Part shown: positions 35,024-47,486 of the stretch, in pieces
How positions within the stretch are numbered: position 1 is the first letter of the stretch
Layout of the letters: each line of letters opens with the position of its first letter
NCBI GenBank assembly: GCA_022606425.2
Contig: JAHDVF020001220.1
Location: 124,001 to 188,000 of the forward strand
Direction: 5' to 3'
Source of the DNA: Lepidostoma basale
Lineage: Eukaryota; Arthropoda; Insecta; Trichoptera; Lepidostomatidae
DNA: 64,000 nt
The notes under the pieces: model-generated
Database searches by the model: none
The model's input: only the letters and a program-made list of their open reading frames with translations
Told to the model about the DNA's origin: nothing
Program-made: the position numbers and the translations under genes

Positions 35024-35690
35024 TAACTAACCGATGAGGGGTAGGCAGAGAGGATGGATCGCCAAATTGTTCTATCCTGGCATAATTCTAGCACCTCTTC
35101 ACATTCACATGTTCAGTGACATGCACGCTCGTAGATTGTTCCTACTTCGAACATGGCCGTCTTTCAGTAATTGATTAATTTGGTCATGCCATGTCTTCCT
35201 TGGCCTTCCTCGATTTCTTTTTCTATTCACACTACTTGTATATATCTTTTTAACCATTCTTCCCTCATCCATTCGTTCCATATGTCCAAACTATCTTAGT
35301 GACCCATTCTTGATTTTATTTATCACGCATTCATCCGCCTTACATTCCTTTCTTACTTCGTCATTAGATATTATATTCTATTCTTCTTAGTGACCTCATT
35401 TCTACGGCATTTATCCTACTTTCATCCTTCTTCTGCCAACTCCAAGCTTCACTTTCATACATAAGCGTCGGGACTAGAACTCCATTGTGTACTGCCATCT
35501 TTGCTTCAGTCGATATATTTCTATTTCCGGTAATGACTTTGAGTGCAACATTTATTTAGTTTCCAGCTCCAACCATTCTTCCGATATCTTTCTCCATTCT
35601 TCCATCTCTTGTAAACATGCTTCCCAGATAAACAAATTCGGTAACTTTCTCTAATTTCTCACCATTCGCACATTTTGTAACTGCTTAATT
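35024..35690 (-). mobile_element. Longest family A copy, includes end of the reverse-transcriptase domain
   Basis: Beyond the usual block, upstream minus-strand sequence encodes KLEKVTEFVYLGSMF, RDGRMEKDIGRMVGAGN, STEAKMAVHNGVLVPTLMY and SEAWSWQKKDESRINAVEMR. The FVYLGS and HNGVL motifs are the post-catalytic region of RTE/R2-like reverse transcriptases. Frames are broken in several places. The tail complement is short (aactaacc). Confidence 0.85.
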
Positions 35691-36254
35691 ATTTAATAAG
35701 TCAATTTCGGGTATTATGCAGGACTTCATTTCTTGACCTCAATTTTGTGCAGTGGTTTTAGACCACTAATTCAGTGACTTAGTTTCGGGCTTTAACCGCC
35801 TGAAATTATTTATTTACCCTAAAATCTGAAAGGGCAGATACCTCTTTGAATATGAATTAGAGGGGGTTATTAGGCGGCTACGGGGCGTACCGAGGTCACG
35901 TAACTAATTATTTATGAACGGCACTGGATTTATTATCACTGTTGGGTTTAATTGAATTAACCGTTCGGTTACCAGACGCGGCTGCATCATTCGAGATGAG
36001 GAAAGAATTTATGATCACATTATTAAATACGTGTTAGAAATAAAGCCCCAAAATATTTTAAAATAAAAGGTATTAGTACTCTTTCACAATATTTTTGGTT
36101 TTTATTATATAGCTTACTTACGCGCCAACATACCAAAGTACTAGACAGAGTATAACAAACTTTTATTCTAAACAAACTGTTCAAGAATTGTATATTGCTT
36201 CTTTTACATGGAAATTGATTTTAAAAATTCATCACGTGATGAAGCTATTTTCAA

Positions 36255-36410
36255 ATTAAAACGTCCGTTGTCTAGATGTTCCATTATATTTTATGGGAAT
36301 GACATGTTTCTCCTTGCTACGGCATTAAAAAAATATTATGCCTTTCCCATAAAACAGAATAAACTTTTAAAAAACATACGAGTCATTCATATTCATTATT
36401 TAATACGAAG
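36255..36410. mobile_element. M1 foldback, decayed
   Basis: aaaacgtccgttgtctagatgttccattatattttatgggaatgacatgtttctcc, then a right arm reduced to tatgcctttcccataaaacagaataaactttt. Confidence 0.6.
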
Positions 36411-36534
36411 TTTGACAATAAATAAAGTTTGATGATTTGATCATTCTGCTTTTTTTCTTCATGTTTGATGTTACTGATTTATTTATTTAAAAAAAAAGTT
36501 TAAGAAATGTGCACCAATTTATCATTAATATGTC

Positions 36535-36735
36535 TCTTCTCCGGTCTCAATCTAATGATTGGTCTGCAGCAAGGCGACGCATCTCCTCTTCCGCTCCACA
36601 TAAGAGGTGCAGCCCATATCTCGGCAAATCTGGTCTAGGTACTCCTGGCGAGGTCGTCCTCTGCCAATCGATCCCTCGACCATTCCCCCCAACACATTAT
36701 ACACGAAACATTCGTGTCGCAACACATGACCCATT
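36535..36735 (-). mobile_element. Family C retrotransposon fragment
   Basis: The minus-strand frame encodes MGHVLRHECFVYNVLGGMVE, GRGRPRQEYLDQI and DMGCTSYVERKRR. It aligns with RWIGHVIRQEGLLHAIMEGM ... GRPLREYLEDLL ... CSSYADFKR of the copy at 22548. Confidence 0.75.
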
Positions 36736-36854
36736 CATCTTGCATATGTATAAATTATTAAACAGATAATATGTTAAAGTAATAGTTTGTGATTAGTTTG
36801 TTCATATAAATAGTTGCTAGGTTAAACAATTTATAAGCCCAGGCTTTAAATTAA

Positions 36855-36935
36855 AAAAAAATCTACGACCCCTAAGCTAAGGTAATTATATTTTCGCAGT
36901 TAGTGTGCAGGTTCAAATCCGCGACCATTTATGGG
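36855..36935 (+). repeat. Possible tRNA-derived SINE remnant
   Basis: ctaagctaaggtaat (A-box-like) and, about 45 bp on, gcaggttcaaatccgcgacc (B-box-like) on the + strand. No acceptor stem and no boundaries could be defined. Confidence 0.35.
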
Positions 36936-37607
36936 AATATAAGGAACGATAAGCATTCCAAGCTTATGTGTGAAATACACTATATTATACAAAAGGTTAA
37001 TCTGACGTATTCGAATTTTTATAAATTCAAGATACAAGATAATGCCTAGTGTGCGGTCTGACAAAACTCGGCTGCGAGTATAAATTTTCCAATCAACGGT
37101 ATTGCCTCATTAAAATTCTACAGTAATTAAAAAAACCTTTTTACTCGTTGGTATTTCATTTGTATTAATTTAATTAGTGCTGAGGGATGGTGTTTCGGAT
37201 TTCGCGGATAAGGATCGATTGATTAATGCAGCCTTAATAGCACCAAGTCCACTCTTTATTTCAGAGTCGTTATTCGTTGTACCGGTAGCCGCAAAGAGTT
37301 AAAAAGTCTCCCATAATAGATAGTAAATACCTCGAGTTGATTATCTCACGAATTAGAGATTTTTTGTACTAATATATACAGAAAAAATATATGTAAAATA
37401 TTAAAAATTCACACACTAGTGGATCTAAGAGTTAAATTGTGAAATAAATTACATTAAATAAATTATTGGAATGTTTCTTATTTACAGTTTATTTATATTA
37501 ATAGTGTTCTTCGAAAGGGAATTCCAGATTCAGATTACATGAGTTTGATCTCATGACTACCATTTTATTTTAATATGTGATCACTGAAAGAATATACGGG
37601 AAAACAA

Positions 37608-37834
37608 TGTACTACATGATATAAATAGTATCTACCGAACGAAGAAATAAGTTAGGAATGTAAAGCAGATGATTGAATCCTAAGCAGAATTTAAACAAGA
37701 TTAATCAGATGGTTTGGAAATATAGATCTAATAGATGAGAGAAGAATGAATAAAAAGTACAAATCAATTAAATGTGTTCGTATTGTATTAATCTCTGCAT
37801 ACCCCTTCGGAGAAACGGCGTGATGGTTAGTTAG
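37608..37834 (+). mobile_element. Family A retrotransposon end with large internal deletion
   Basis: gaagaaataagttaggaatgtaaagcaga through agatggtttggaaatatagat and atgagagaagaatg, then a jump to atctctgcataccccttcggagaaacggcgtgatggttagttag. Confidence 0.65.
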
Positions 37835-38769
37835 TAATTTTTTATAGTGGATGTTGTCTGTCTTCGGACACAAAATATAATCCTCTTCTTTAAACTCCTG
37901 ACGTACTCGGGTATTTTAAAGTATTTTTTTTACACTGGATCACATAATCGGTAATAATATTCTAAGAATCTTCGTTCCGTTTCTGCTGTGCTAGAATTTT
38001 TGATTAAACAATACTGATTGAAAATCTTCTTTTAAGTTTATTGTATTCACAATGGGTTCTGTTGAATTGAATTGGATATCGTTGACACAAACAAATGAGT
38101 GTTTTAATATTTAAAAAAATTAAAAAGAGTCAATGTTAAATCAAAGAGAAAGATAATTATTAAAAACAGAAAATTATTAATTAGCAAATAATATTAATGA
38201 TACCCAAAGATAATGAAAGTAATGTTTAACATGAAATACATTTCAAAAGATAATGTAACGTTTTCATTACCCGAGCAATCGTTATTGCAATCGGAGAAAA
38301 CACATTGATATAATGCCAAAAATTCTCTTAATGTCTGATATAATCTTCGGGAAATATTATCTATCGGCTGTAATGTAAATTACAAAATGTTTATTCAACT
38401 CAATTATAATCGTAGTATAATAGATTAGTTTAGTAATACGCCACATAGCCATTGTCTTCCGTATAAAATTAAATAATCATAATAATCACCTACACATGTA
38501 TTTTGTTGATGCCGCTGAGTACGAGATCTAATTTCTGCGGTGTGCGTAATGTACTTGAGATTTGGAGGAAGATTGCTCGAGGCCGAAGAGACGGCAACCG
38601 AACCTGTCATCAGAATCTGTGAAGGGATAGCGTATATGCTAAGATAATCTGCCTATCATGATGTCCAGGGTTATACCTATGTCTTCTGTTTATTTTTAAA
38701 AATATGTTTTCAGTGTTTTTAACTTCTATAAATAGTATTTTACCAAAATGTTCATAGCATTATAATTGA

Positions 38770-39203
38770 TGCGTTCTGCCAGTTGGTACTTATGGTCTTG
38801 AAACTGTAACATTGTCCAAACAAAGTGTCGAGAAACTACGAGTGACCCAAAGAGGCATGTTAGGAATAAGCCTAAGAGACAGAGTCAGAAACGATACGGT
38901 GAGAAAAAAAACAAAGGTCACTGATATCATCCACCGGGTGGCGACTCTAAAATGGCAGTGGCCAGGTCACGTAGCCAGAAGCTCAGATGAAAAATCTACA
39001 AGAAGACTGCTAACTTGGAGACCGTGGACGGCAAGGAAAAGTGCAGAGCGGCCGCAACTACGGTGGAAGGATGATCTGAACAGACACGTCGGAATAACCT
39101 GGATGCAGTCTGCACAAGACAGAGTGACATGGAAGCGAAAGGAGGAGGCCTTTGTCCAGGAGTGGACGGGAATAGGCTGAGGAAGAAGAAGAAGAAGAAG
39201 AAT
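38770..39203 (+). mobile_element. Family B RTE-like retrotransposon end with 11-bp target duplication
   Basis: Flanked by attataattga at 38759-38769 and 39204-39214. The 122-codon frame reads SKQSVEKLRVTQRGMLGISL, RDRVRNDTVRKKTKVTDI, WQWPGHVARSSDEKSTRRLL, RPQLRWKDDL and EEAFVQEWTGIG, then a stop and a (GAA)n tail at 39182-39202. Best-preserved family B copy. Confidence 0.92.
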
Positions 39204-39889
39204 ATTATAATTGAAACTATGCAAATTTCTAACAATTCGCTTGAGAATAATGTACTAGTTATTTTCGTATATCTAATTAACTTAAACGGGGTATCTGATA
39301 ATTGATGGCAGCGTAGTAATTTAAAGGAAGGAAGTGTAGGTATGTGTTGTGTTCGCTTATAGCCTGCTAATTGAGATAGCACGATCCTCCGTAAGTGAAT
39401 TATCTTGTCCCACCTGTGTTCCACATCCATTACGGGGAATCATTAATCAATTTATTTCAAATCAATCAGTCCACTAATTAACATCGCAGAGACTACTCGG
39501 TCCTCCTCGCAAGACATCATTATCGTAAATAACTATCTACTACAATAATTTGATTATTCTCATTATTCAACTATAATATATTGTCCTACCGCTGGGTCAT
39601 AACTTAACTGTTGGGGAATGAATACACATAAAAAATAGAGAGTATGGGTGATAAAAATACAGAGTACGAATTTCACGTTCAGATGCACACAGTATTGTAG
39701 GAAAATAAAAAAACTCACTGATCGTCTCATCGCGTATCCTCTGACGATTCACAATTTGTGATATTTTTGTTGCGTTATATGCAGGGTTGTTTATATAGAA
39801 TGTTAAAAACCTTGAAATTGGGTCAAAATGTTTCTGTGAACGTGAATACCTGGGCAATTATTAGACATGCTTTCCAAGTTTTAAATCCC

Positions 39890-40130
39890 GAAACAATGAA
39901 CACGGCGCCAGCGGACAACCGCCGTACACGGCCGCTTGATTGCCCCGCGCTTGTTGCCGGCCCGGGCGCGTAAAGCACTCAACCGTCAGATAGGGCGCCC
40001 CTACCTGTGCAATCAGCCCTGTGCGTGGAGCGCCCGATGTACTGCAAATTGGATCGTGTTCAATCCTAACGAATTGTCAGCCAATGGAAATTCAACGTTG
40101 GAGCGAGCTCGAGCAACATAAATTATTTAC
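39890..40130. promoter_or_regulatory. Unique GC-rich intronic block
   Basis: cggcgccagcggacaaccgccgtacacggccgcttg and ttgccggcccgggcgcg in otherwise AT-rich DNA; no frame or repeat homology seen. Confidence 0.25.
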
Positions 40131-40604
40131 AATCCTAGCCCATTAAAAATATTTTAATTGCACCGCAAATAGGTACTTTATATTCACTTAGACGAGTTTT
40201 CTACATATAATTATAGTTATTACAAGCCAAGCTATTCGGTTAGTGCTTGCTTAAACTCCTATATGTTAATCAAACATGGATTTTATTTACATTCTAAATT
40301 CAATTATTTATATAGATATTATTGAAGTGATACTTCTTTGATGCTTTGAATAAAGTGTAAAATTGAGAGCTACGCGCGCACCCTGATGCGGAGTTGCGGC
40401 ATCACGAAGTTAGCCATCAATGATAAATAACAATATGAATTCCTTTTACTGACTAAGTTCATTCCTAGAAGTCCCAGATTGTGAACGTGATAGGAGTATA
40501 TCTAACGCGCATGTGCAAATCAGTTGGCTGTATACAAACACCACACTTTCAATATAACAAGTTCTATTGATGGTTTTTGTTTTGATAAAATGATTATTCT
40601 TCTT

Positions 40605-40795
40605 CTTCCCAGCCTTGTCTCGTTTACTTGAATTCCGCTCTCCGTCAGGTGGGATCCTGTCTCTTTTGAGACTCCTTTGAATGAGTCCAGTTCACGTCAA
40701 CTTGGGCCTACTATGCCCTCTGGTTTGGTGGTTCACTTCTACCACCTTCCATGTAATATGGTCAGCTCTATCTCGTAATGTTGTATAAAATGTTT
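40605..40795 (-). mobile_element. Family E RTE-like retrotransposon end
   Basis: The minus strand has RADHITWKVVEVNH, GLIQRSLKRDRIPPDGE and an end in GAAGAAGAAT. Same family as 6120-6262. Confidence 0.6.
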
Positions 40796-40867
40796 TATAA
40801 AAAATAATCACAATTAGGTATGCTTGCGTAAGTTTTATTTTAATTAATATTTTCGTGCAATGACCTT

Positions 40868-40930
40868 AGCAACGTAGTGGTAGGGTTAGAATATCGGAAT
40901 CGTTAGGTTTAACATCATATTCAAAGGTTT
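40868..40930 (+). repeat. Possible tRNA-derived SINE remnant
   Basis: cttagcaacgtagtggtaggg resembles the tRNA D-arm/A box, and cgttaggtttaacatc a decayed B box, with tRNA-like spacing. No folded acceptor stem is visible. Confidence 0.35.
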
Positions 40931-41394
40931 AAGAACTTTGTTACAATATGCTGATCAAATTTTTATAGTATCAAGAAAATTGACATCAGATCGTACACGG
41001 TGCGTTTGATAAATTTGAAACTAACGTTTGAAATAAATCATTGCACATGTGACATGAACCAATTTTGTGAATATTAGATTTATTGAACTAATCGAATAAA
41101 CCTGATTAAGTGGCGTGTCCCGGCCGCAGATTAGGCTGTCTGCTATTTGTATCTATTACAGTAGACGCCGCGAGCGCGTGACCATTACGCCAGTGCAGCA
41201 GATATCGCGCCAATATTTTATTGAAAGTTTTAACAAAAAATATTAATTAAAATCTAAATTTTCATTTAGTTAAATCCAATGATGAATACACCCGATACCA
41301 CTGCTATCCAAGTATGAATGCCTTGTATTATTGAGTGGCGGCTATTGGTCAATTGTTTCGTGACTAATGAAGTAAAGCTCCATATTAAATAATT

Positions 41395-41565
41395 AATAGG
41401 AATGAAAACGTTTGTTTTATACGAGTTTTATTAAATTTTATGTGAATGACATTTTTCGCCTTAGGCGTAATTAAATACCTTTGGATATGCCATATATGTC
41501 ATTCACATAAAATATAAGATAACTTCTAGAAAACAGACGTATACATTCGTATTAATTAGCCATGG
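41395..41565. mobile_element. M1 foldback
   Basis: Left arm atgaaaacgtttgttttatacgagttttattaaattttatgtgaatgac; right arm tatgtcattcacataaaatataagataacttctagaaaacagacgtatacattcg. The hairpin core is reduced. A further single arm follows at 41610-41700. Confidence 0.7.
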
Positions 41566-41868
41566 ATCGACATATGAGTAGGTACCCTTTTACGAGTATT
41601 TCAAGTAATATGAATTAATACGTCTTTTTTTATAAGTTTGCTATATTTTATTGGAATCACATGTTTCTCTTTACTAATGCATTATCAAAACAATATTTGA
41701 TTTATTTAATCATTCATATCTATTATGCGTTTCTTTAATATGCAGTTTTACGTCATTGCTCAAGAAATAATAAATAAATATTTCAGATGTAACTGAAAAT
41801 ATTTAATAATTTACTGCGCTTACTATTGTCAGTTAGCGTTTTTTAAAACTATGTTTAAAAATATGTAT

Positions 41869-42338
41869 ACTTACTTCCTATGGCCATACAACTCTTGAAG
41901 AGTTTTAGCCTCCTTGATGATTTTTCGCCATGCTCCTCGATCCTGCGCCTTTTGCTCCCAGCAGTCCGATTCGCCCAACCTAGTCAGATCAGCCAGAACA
42001 TTGTCCATTAGGCGCTGTCTAGGCCTTCCTAGAGGTCTTACTCCAGTCGGTCTAGACGCGTACAGGGTCTTGATTGCTCTGGTCTCTTCGGCTCGGCATA
42101 CGTGCCCAATCCATGCTAGGTGACCGGTTCTTACGGTGCTCGTTATAAGGGGCTGCTGGGTCATCGTACGGATCACTTGGTTGGTCTTGTGCCTCCAAGT
42201 TCCCGCTGCAACACCGGGTTTGGGTCCCAGGATCATTCTAAGTGTTCTATTCTCAAACCAGTAGATTATTTGTTGTTCTTTCAGAGTCATTGTCCACGAC
42301 TCAGAACTATATGTCACCATTGACATGATGATGGTGTT
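41869..42338 (-). mobile_element. Family G non-LTR retrotransposon end, intact 151-codon frame
   Basis: Flanked by aaaatatgtat at 41858-41868 and 42339-42349. The minus-strand frame starts MSMVTYSSESWTMTLKEQQ, continues WFENRTLRMILGPKPGV, RTGHLAWIGHVCRAEETRAI, RPLGRPRQRLMDNVLADLTR and ends AQDRGAWRKIIKEA...LYGHRK, stop. The HLAWIGHV / GRPRQR layout is the C-terminal tail of a reverse transcriptase. The open frame and clean target duplication suggest a young insertion. Confidence 0.88.
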
Positions 42339-42786
42339 AAAATATGTATTTGGTAAAATATGTATATGTGAGATAAATACTATTTCATTACTTGAAGACT
42401 AACAAAACTAAATGTACTTAACTTTTATGATGAGTCTTTATACTTTAGTTTTTTATGTTATCTAGAAGATCACATATCTTTTTTTACATTGGACAGGTAA
42501 TAAATAAAAGTTCTTCTTTGAAATATGCGTGATAGATTGCAAAAAGCCGACATGAAGTCAGCTATGATTTAAAAGTAGACATGTGAAATGGTTTTTATTG
42601 GAGTAAATAAATTAAGAAAGTAATGATTCGCGTGCCTTATTTATAATCGGTTGAAACAACATTCGTGAAAAAAGGTTTTGAAAATTACCATACAACTTTA
42701 TTACACGAAAGTACTCGATGACGTGAAAAAATATATTCGGTTTCACCATTATTCATACTATTGTAACTCGGTCTCGTCTAGAAAGT

Positions 42787-42905
42787 CAGACTTCTTCTTC
42801 TTTATGTCCCGTGTCACTGCGGCTAATGCGTCCCTGTCCTGCCCTATCCGGAAGAGTACCTTCACACGTACCATTCAGGCGGTGATACTTCAATTTCTAA
42901 GGATG
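42787..42905 (-). mobile_element. RTE-like retrotransposon end, short
   Basis: The minus strand ends GQDRDALAAVTRDIKKKKS with a GAAGAAGAAG tail; about 120 bp. Confidence 0.55.
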
Positions 42906-43059
42906 TCGTCAAGAAAATGAGCAAGGAATACTTCGATAAACAATTTGAAATGAACATGATTCGCGTGCCCGAGAACGTTTCTGGATTATTTTTAATGTTG
43001 TTCTGATTATTGTTGTATATCAGTAGTGTAAAAAAAAAGGATATTAATTTGGTGCTGTC

Positions 43060-43730
43060 TTCTTCTTCTTCTTCTTTATTTAGGAGTGTGTCCTGTTATT
43101 TCTCGGAGCCTGTTCCTGGAATGCAGATGTCCTTCCTGCAGGTCGATTTCCTGTTGGTACTTTATTTGCGGCTATATTTATCACTCTTTCAGAACATGCT
43201 CTTTTTACATGATCTCTCCAGTAGCGTCTTCTCAGTCTTCTCCATCGCATCCATCTTTCTTATTTCAGAATTTCTTATTCTGTCTCGGAGTGTCGTTCCT
43301 GCAAGGATCATTCTGTGGTTCTTAGGAGACTTTTTGTTCTGATGGTGTCAGCTCTCGTTTCTATTCCATATGTCATTATAGGACGTACAAATGTCTTGTA
43401 GATTCGAATTTTGCTCTTTTTAGCATATTTTTATTTTTACAAACAGCATTCGTCAAGCAGCCAGCCACAACGGCGGCCCTGTTTGTTAGTTTACTTACTT
43501 CTCCGTAGAGGTCACTGCTGCTTGATACATCAACACCTAAGTACTTGAAATGCATCACTTGTTCTATTATTTTATTATCTAATGCAAGCTTGCATCTTAC
43601 TGGTTGCCTTGATGTAACAATGCTCTTTGTCTTGTCTATGGAGAGATTTTCATGTTGAATCTTTGAGATATGTGAAATTTGTACAGTAGCCTTTGTAGAT
43701 CTTCTTCAGCAATTGTGAAATTGTGAAATC
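43060..43730 (-). mobile_element. Family F RTE-like retrotransposon, end of RT domain to (GAA)n tail
   Basis: Flanked by ttggtgctgtc (43049-43059) and ttggtgttgtc (43731-43741), one mismatch. Minus-strand frames give EEDLQRLLYKFHISQRFNM, ISIDKTKSIVTSRQPVRCKL, QVMHFKYLGVDVSSSSDLYG and KLTNRAAVVAGCLTNAVCK, then after a frameshift YVRPIMTYGIETRADT. The FKYLGV motif follows the catalytic palm in RTE-type enzymes; the catalytic residues themselves are not included. Confidence 0.88.
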
Positions 43731-44039
43731 TTGGTGTTGTCAATTGTGAAAATTTTAACTTGTGTAGAAAAAAAAATCCAATAAAAGTTTAATATTATTA
43801 CTGATTACTAGTTATTTCATATTCGTTGTGTAATTTTTTAGATTGTTGCGCAAAAATGTTTTTTCATTTCTGCAGTTTACATTGCACTGCACTTCTATCA
43901 GTGATGCGCTGTAGCTATAGGTATGCGGGTATTATATGTGAATCGAATGTTTGAAGACACTCGTCTTAAATGGTATAATTTGTTGACGTTCCTAATCGGC
44001 GATGAAGGACTCCATTACTATTCTAATCTTGAGTTTTAT

Positions 44040-44230
44040 TTGATTTAGTGCTCCCCGGAGTGGTGTGAACAGCCCGCTGTATCTGGGCTCCGCGCCGCCC
44101 GCCGATGGCCATTACAATAATTACTCCGATCTGATTACTGTAAATATTGGGACACCTGTCACGTTCCCTTTGAGGGTACCGCGATTACCGCGACCTCAGT
44201 GATAGCGCTTCACGTCACTTCGTACCTACG
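44040..44230. promoter_or_regulatory. Unique GC-rich intronic block
   Basis: gctccgcgccgcccgccgatggccattac followed by aataattactccgatctgattactgtaaatattg: clustered homeodomain- and forkhead-like cores. Inference only. Confidence 0.25.
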
Positions 44231-44627
44231 TGAGGGAGTACTCTTCAAAAAATAGATATATTTAACAAATAATCAAAAACATTTTATTTCGCAAATATTT
44301 TATTTTTGATCCAGTCGAAATAGGTTTAAAATTATGATTTAAATAATTATTACGTACTATTATTACGGGAATCCAAAATAAAGCAAGTGTTTCACTTGAT
44401 CTTATAAATTTGATATTCGATTTGTCCTTAATGGCAATAAACAATAAGAATAGAGAATAATTGCGTTATCGAATTAGAATAGAGAATTTATCGAATTAGA
44501 ATAGAGAAAACTCCTCCTATCCTCTGTTCTCCACAGCCCGCACCGCCGAGTAGAGGTCTCCCCCAGTCATCTCCTTAATCTGGTCACACCACCGCCCTGA
44601 AGATCTGCCTATACTACTTTTGTCTGG

Positions 44628-44796
44628 AGGGAGACATGGCACGACAAAATTAATTAATTACTTTAAGGCAAAGTCGGAAAAATCGACGAGCGTACGTTTC
44701 ACGTGTGAGAGTGTAGAAGATGCGAAAAAGTTATGTCAGGATAAAACGGCATGGCGGTTCATACTCTCTAATTATACCTAACCCCCTTGTTGTTGC
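44628..44796 (+). mobile_element. Family A retrotransposon end, TTG tail
   Basis: acatggcacgacaaaattaa, caaagtcggaaaaatcgacgagcgtacg and gttatgtcaggataaaacggcatggcgg match family A; the end is decayed, with a ttgttgttg tail. Confidence 0.65.
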
Positions 44797-44928
44797 CGTA
44801 TTTAAATGTAAGTCCCGGATGGACCAGGGACAAGCCCAGGGAGTGTACGAGTGAGGCTGATAAAAGGGCGCCGCTACGCCCTATAACAGCCTCGGGTATG
44901 TGGCGGGAACTTCTATGTTATTTAAAAA

Positions 44929-44937
<9 letters not shown>
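44797..44937 (+). mobile_element. Possible poly(A)-ending retroelement
   Basis: A GC-richer block with gtcccggatggaccagggac and cgccgctacgccctataac ends in A14 (44924-44937), then an (AT)n tract. A poly(A) end on an otherwise AT-repeat-flanked block suggests a retroposed 3' end; the source is not recognised. Confidence 0.35.

Positions 44938-45013
<76 letters not shown>
44937..45013. repeat. (AT)n microsatellite
   Basis: About 38 uninterrupted AT dinucleotides following A14. Likely polymorphic and prone to slippage. Confidence 0.98.
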
Positions 45014-45019
<6 letters not shown>

Positions 45020-45224
45020 TATATGTTTTGATTCAATCCAGGTTTTAAAATATTTTATTTATAAAAATATATTAATGTTTATTTTAGCCCCCCCTTAGGT
45101 AATCTGTGATTAAAATATACCTTAAATCTGAATGCATTTAAGATATAATATACGACCATAAAGAAAATATTTAAATAATGACTTATAGAACATAGTTTAT
45201 GGTCTCACGGGACAACAGCATTAT

Positions 45225-45570
45225 ATTTAATAGGCGCAAAGTCATATCTCGCGTCGTTTAGATATATATTTAAATGTCACATGTGAGAGCTGCCGCGATT
45301 GGCTCGCGCCCAGGGCCGAGAGTTGCAATTATGTATTTTTGTAAGTGCATTAAAGCCAACTGCGGCACAAGCGGCCAAATAGTACCAAATTGGACTCTTT
45401 AAATGCAATGTCGCACGCTAACGGTTCATGTTTGACAAAGTAGGGATTATGCTACATTCGAGATAATCACATAGCGTGCTGGAAATACATGTGTCAAATG
45501 TTGCAATCAAGTTCTGCATTCAAATTTCCGTTCTTGCATTCTGTTTGAGGACTTTGGTCGTTCTTCAAAT
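45225..45570. promoter_or_regulatory. Unique intronic block
   Basis: Complex, moderate-GC sequence with no repeat signature (agctgccgcgattggctcgcgcccagggccg). Confidence 0.2.
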
Positions 45571-45679
45571 GCATACAGGAATAAAATAAAACTACCAAAC
45601 AGTAATTATAATTGAACGTATATACAATATGTAATGGTTTATCTCACAAATAACCTAACAAAATAATGAAATAGAAATA

Positions 45680-45848
45680 TGGAATATATAATATGTTAAC
45701 GATGTAAATAGAATAAGAAATAGACGAAGACCCAGGAAAACGTGTCACAATCAAATCATTAAAATATTATTATAAATGTCGACCATCTGAGGAGTCGACG
45801 TGCGTGCATAACACGATCTATGAATATTGTAAAAACGTGAGAAGTGTG
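45680..45848 (+). mobile_element. Family A retrotransposon end, 5' part of a split copy
   Basis: tatgttaacgatgtaaatagaataagaaatagacgaagacccaggaaaacgtgtcac matches the YVNDVN...GRPRKTW block. It continues after the nested insertion at 46188-46248. Confidence 0.75.
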
Positions 45849-45862
45849 TCAGAAAGAATATT

Positions 45863-46173
45863 CTTCTTCTTCTTCTTCCTTGTTGTAGATCTATGTGGTA
45901 TGTTCTCCAGAGTGTTGCTCCTCCTGTGAGGTAAATTACTAACTGTCCTTTCATCTTTTAGGAGGTCTTCCACGAGGATGAGCCCCATGAGGCTGATTAT
46001 GTAATGCAATATAGGGGAATCTGGTGGTGTCCATTCTTTGAACATGACCGTACCAATTCCTTTTTTGCTGCCTGCTCCATCTTGTAATATCCTCAACCTC
46101 ACATATCTCTCTTATTCTGGTGTTCTCAGTGTTTTGCCTACTATCGTCCTCGGTGTTATCATTTCGGAAGTCC
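45863..46173 (-). mobile_element. Family D RTE-like element nested in a family A copy, 14-bp target duplication
   Basis: Flanked by tcagaaagaatatt at 45849-45862 and 46174-46187. Minus-strand frame MRLRILQDGAGSKKGIGTVM, FKEWTPPDSPILHYIISLM, ERTVSNLPHRRSNTLENIPH, RSTTRKKKKK into a (GAA)n tail. Confidence 0.88.
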
Positions 46174-46187
46174 TCAGAAAGAATATT

Positions 46188-46248
46188 TTAGTGGTCTATT
46201 CTTTCCGCCTACCCATTCAGGGAGACGGCGTGATGGTTGGTTAGTTAA
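46188..46248 (+). mobile_element. Family A retrotransposon end, 3' part of the split copy
   Basis: ttagtggtctattctttccgcctacccattcagggagacggcgtgatggttggttagtt completes the copy interrupted by 45863-46173. Confidence 0.8.
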
Positions 46249-46596
46249 TCTCACACCAGTTCGTAATTATTTCTGTCATTATAAATTCAATTTATTACAT
46301 GCATTTTATACATCACCATCTTAGTGAATCTTTCATAAATATATTTAATATGCCTTTACCTATTGTGTATATGTTACTGTATTTTATATAAAAAATTGAC
46401 GTTATATCATAGATGATTTTAATGCAGCTTTACTATAAAGATAAATTAAACTCTATTTTATGGAAACGAGATTATTTTTTTCCCAATAAAAACCAAAACA
46501 AAATCTAAAATGCTCTGCAGTACATCTTATACCCATATTTTAAGTAAATCAGCAATTTTATAAAAAAAGACTCTGTTTAAATCCTTTATATACTGT

Positions 46597-46945
46597 TTAA
46601 CTAACTAACAACTAATGGATTGCCACATTGTTCAATCCTGACATACCTCTTGCGCCTCTTCTACATTCACACATCGTGCAATGCACGCTCGTCGATTGTT
46701 CCTACTTCGAACATGGCCGCCTTTCAGTAATTGATTAATTTGGTCATGCCATGTCTTTCTTTGCCTTCTTAGACTTATTTTTCTATTCACACTGTATATA
46801 TATTTTTAACCATTCTTGCCTCAGACATTCGTTCCATATGCTCAAACCATCTTAGTGACCCTTTCTTGATTTTATTTATCACGCATTCACACGCTTTACA
46901 TTCCTTTCTTACTTGATCATTAGATATTCTACCATATATTGTTTT
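46597..46945 (-). mobile_element. Family A retrotransposon end, decayed
   Basis: Tail complement taactaactaac, then the whole 3' block to atttcctttcttacttgatcattagatattc. It shares the tggcctt/cacactgtatat subfamily sequence with 35024 and 50785. Confidence 0.75.
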
Positions 46946-47486
46946 TTGTACTGTTTAGTGGAAACTAAAAGGTATGGGAATACTGGTATTAACAAATAAG
47001 GCATACTTTTTTCATGCGATTTGAGACAAAATAAGTATTTTACCAAAAAGAGTTATCTAAACCGCGATACGTGCTGGATTAGAATTGACGCGAATGTTTG
47101 TAACAGATGACGGGGCGATCGATAGGCATTGTCGAGTCAAGTACTCGGAGCATCGTGTTTGATTAGAAAAGACTCCCAAACCGATTAGTCGGCTCACTTT
47201 GATGTCGCCTGATAACACCTCCGATACCCCAAAGGCCAGCCCAGTGCGCGAACGGGCGGCCCCACCAATAGAGGACGGCGGGGGAAAAGGGCAAATTCTA
47301 CACAACAAAATGTTTTTACTCAAAATGATAAAATATTTGGTTTCATTATCTACATAGATTGTTAATATCAACAATTTCACTCAATTAGTACTTTCGTATG
47401 AAACACTTATATGCTTAAACTTTTTTTAACACAATTTTATAAATAAATTTAAGGTAGTTTTAAGATACAATTCCATGTTATTGATA

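Noticed and set aside
44787..45014. 75-codon + frame ending in a Tyr-Ile repeat
   Set aside because: The repeat is the translation of the (AT)n tract.
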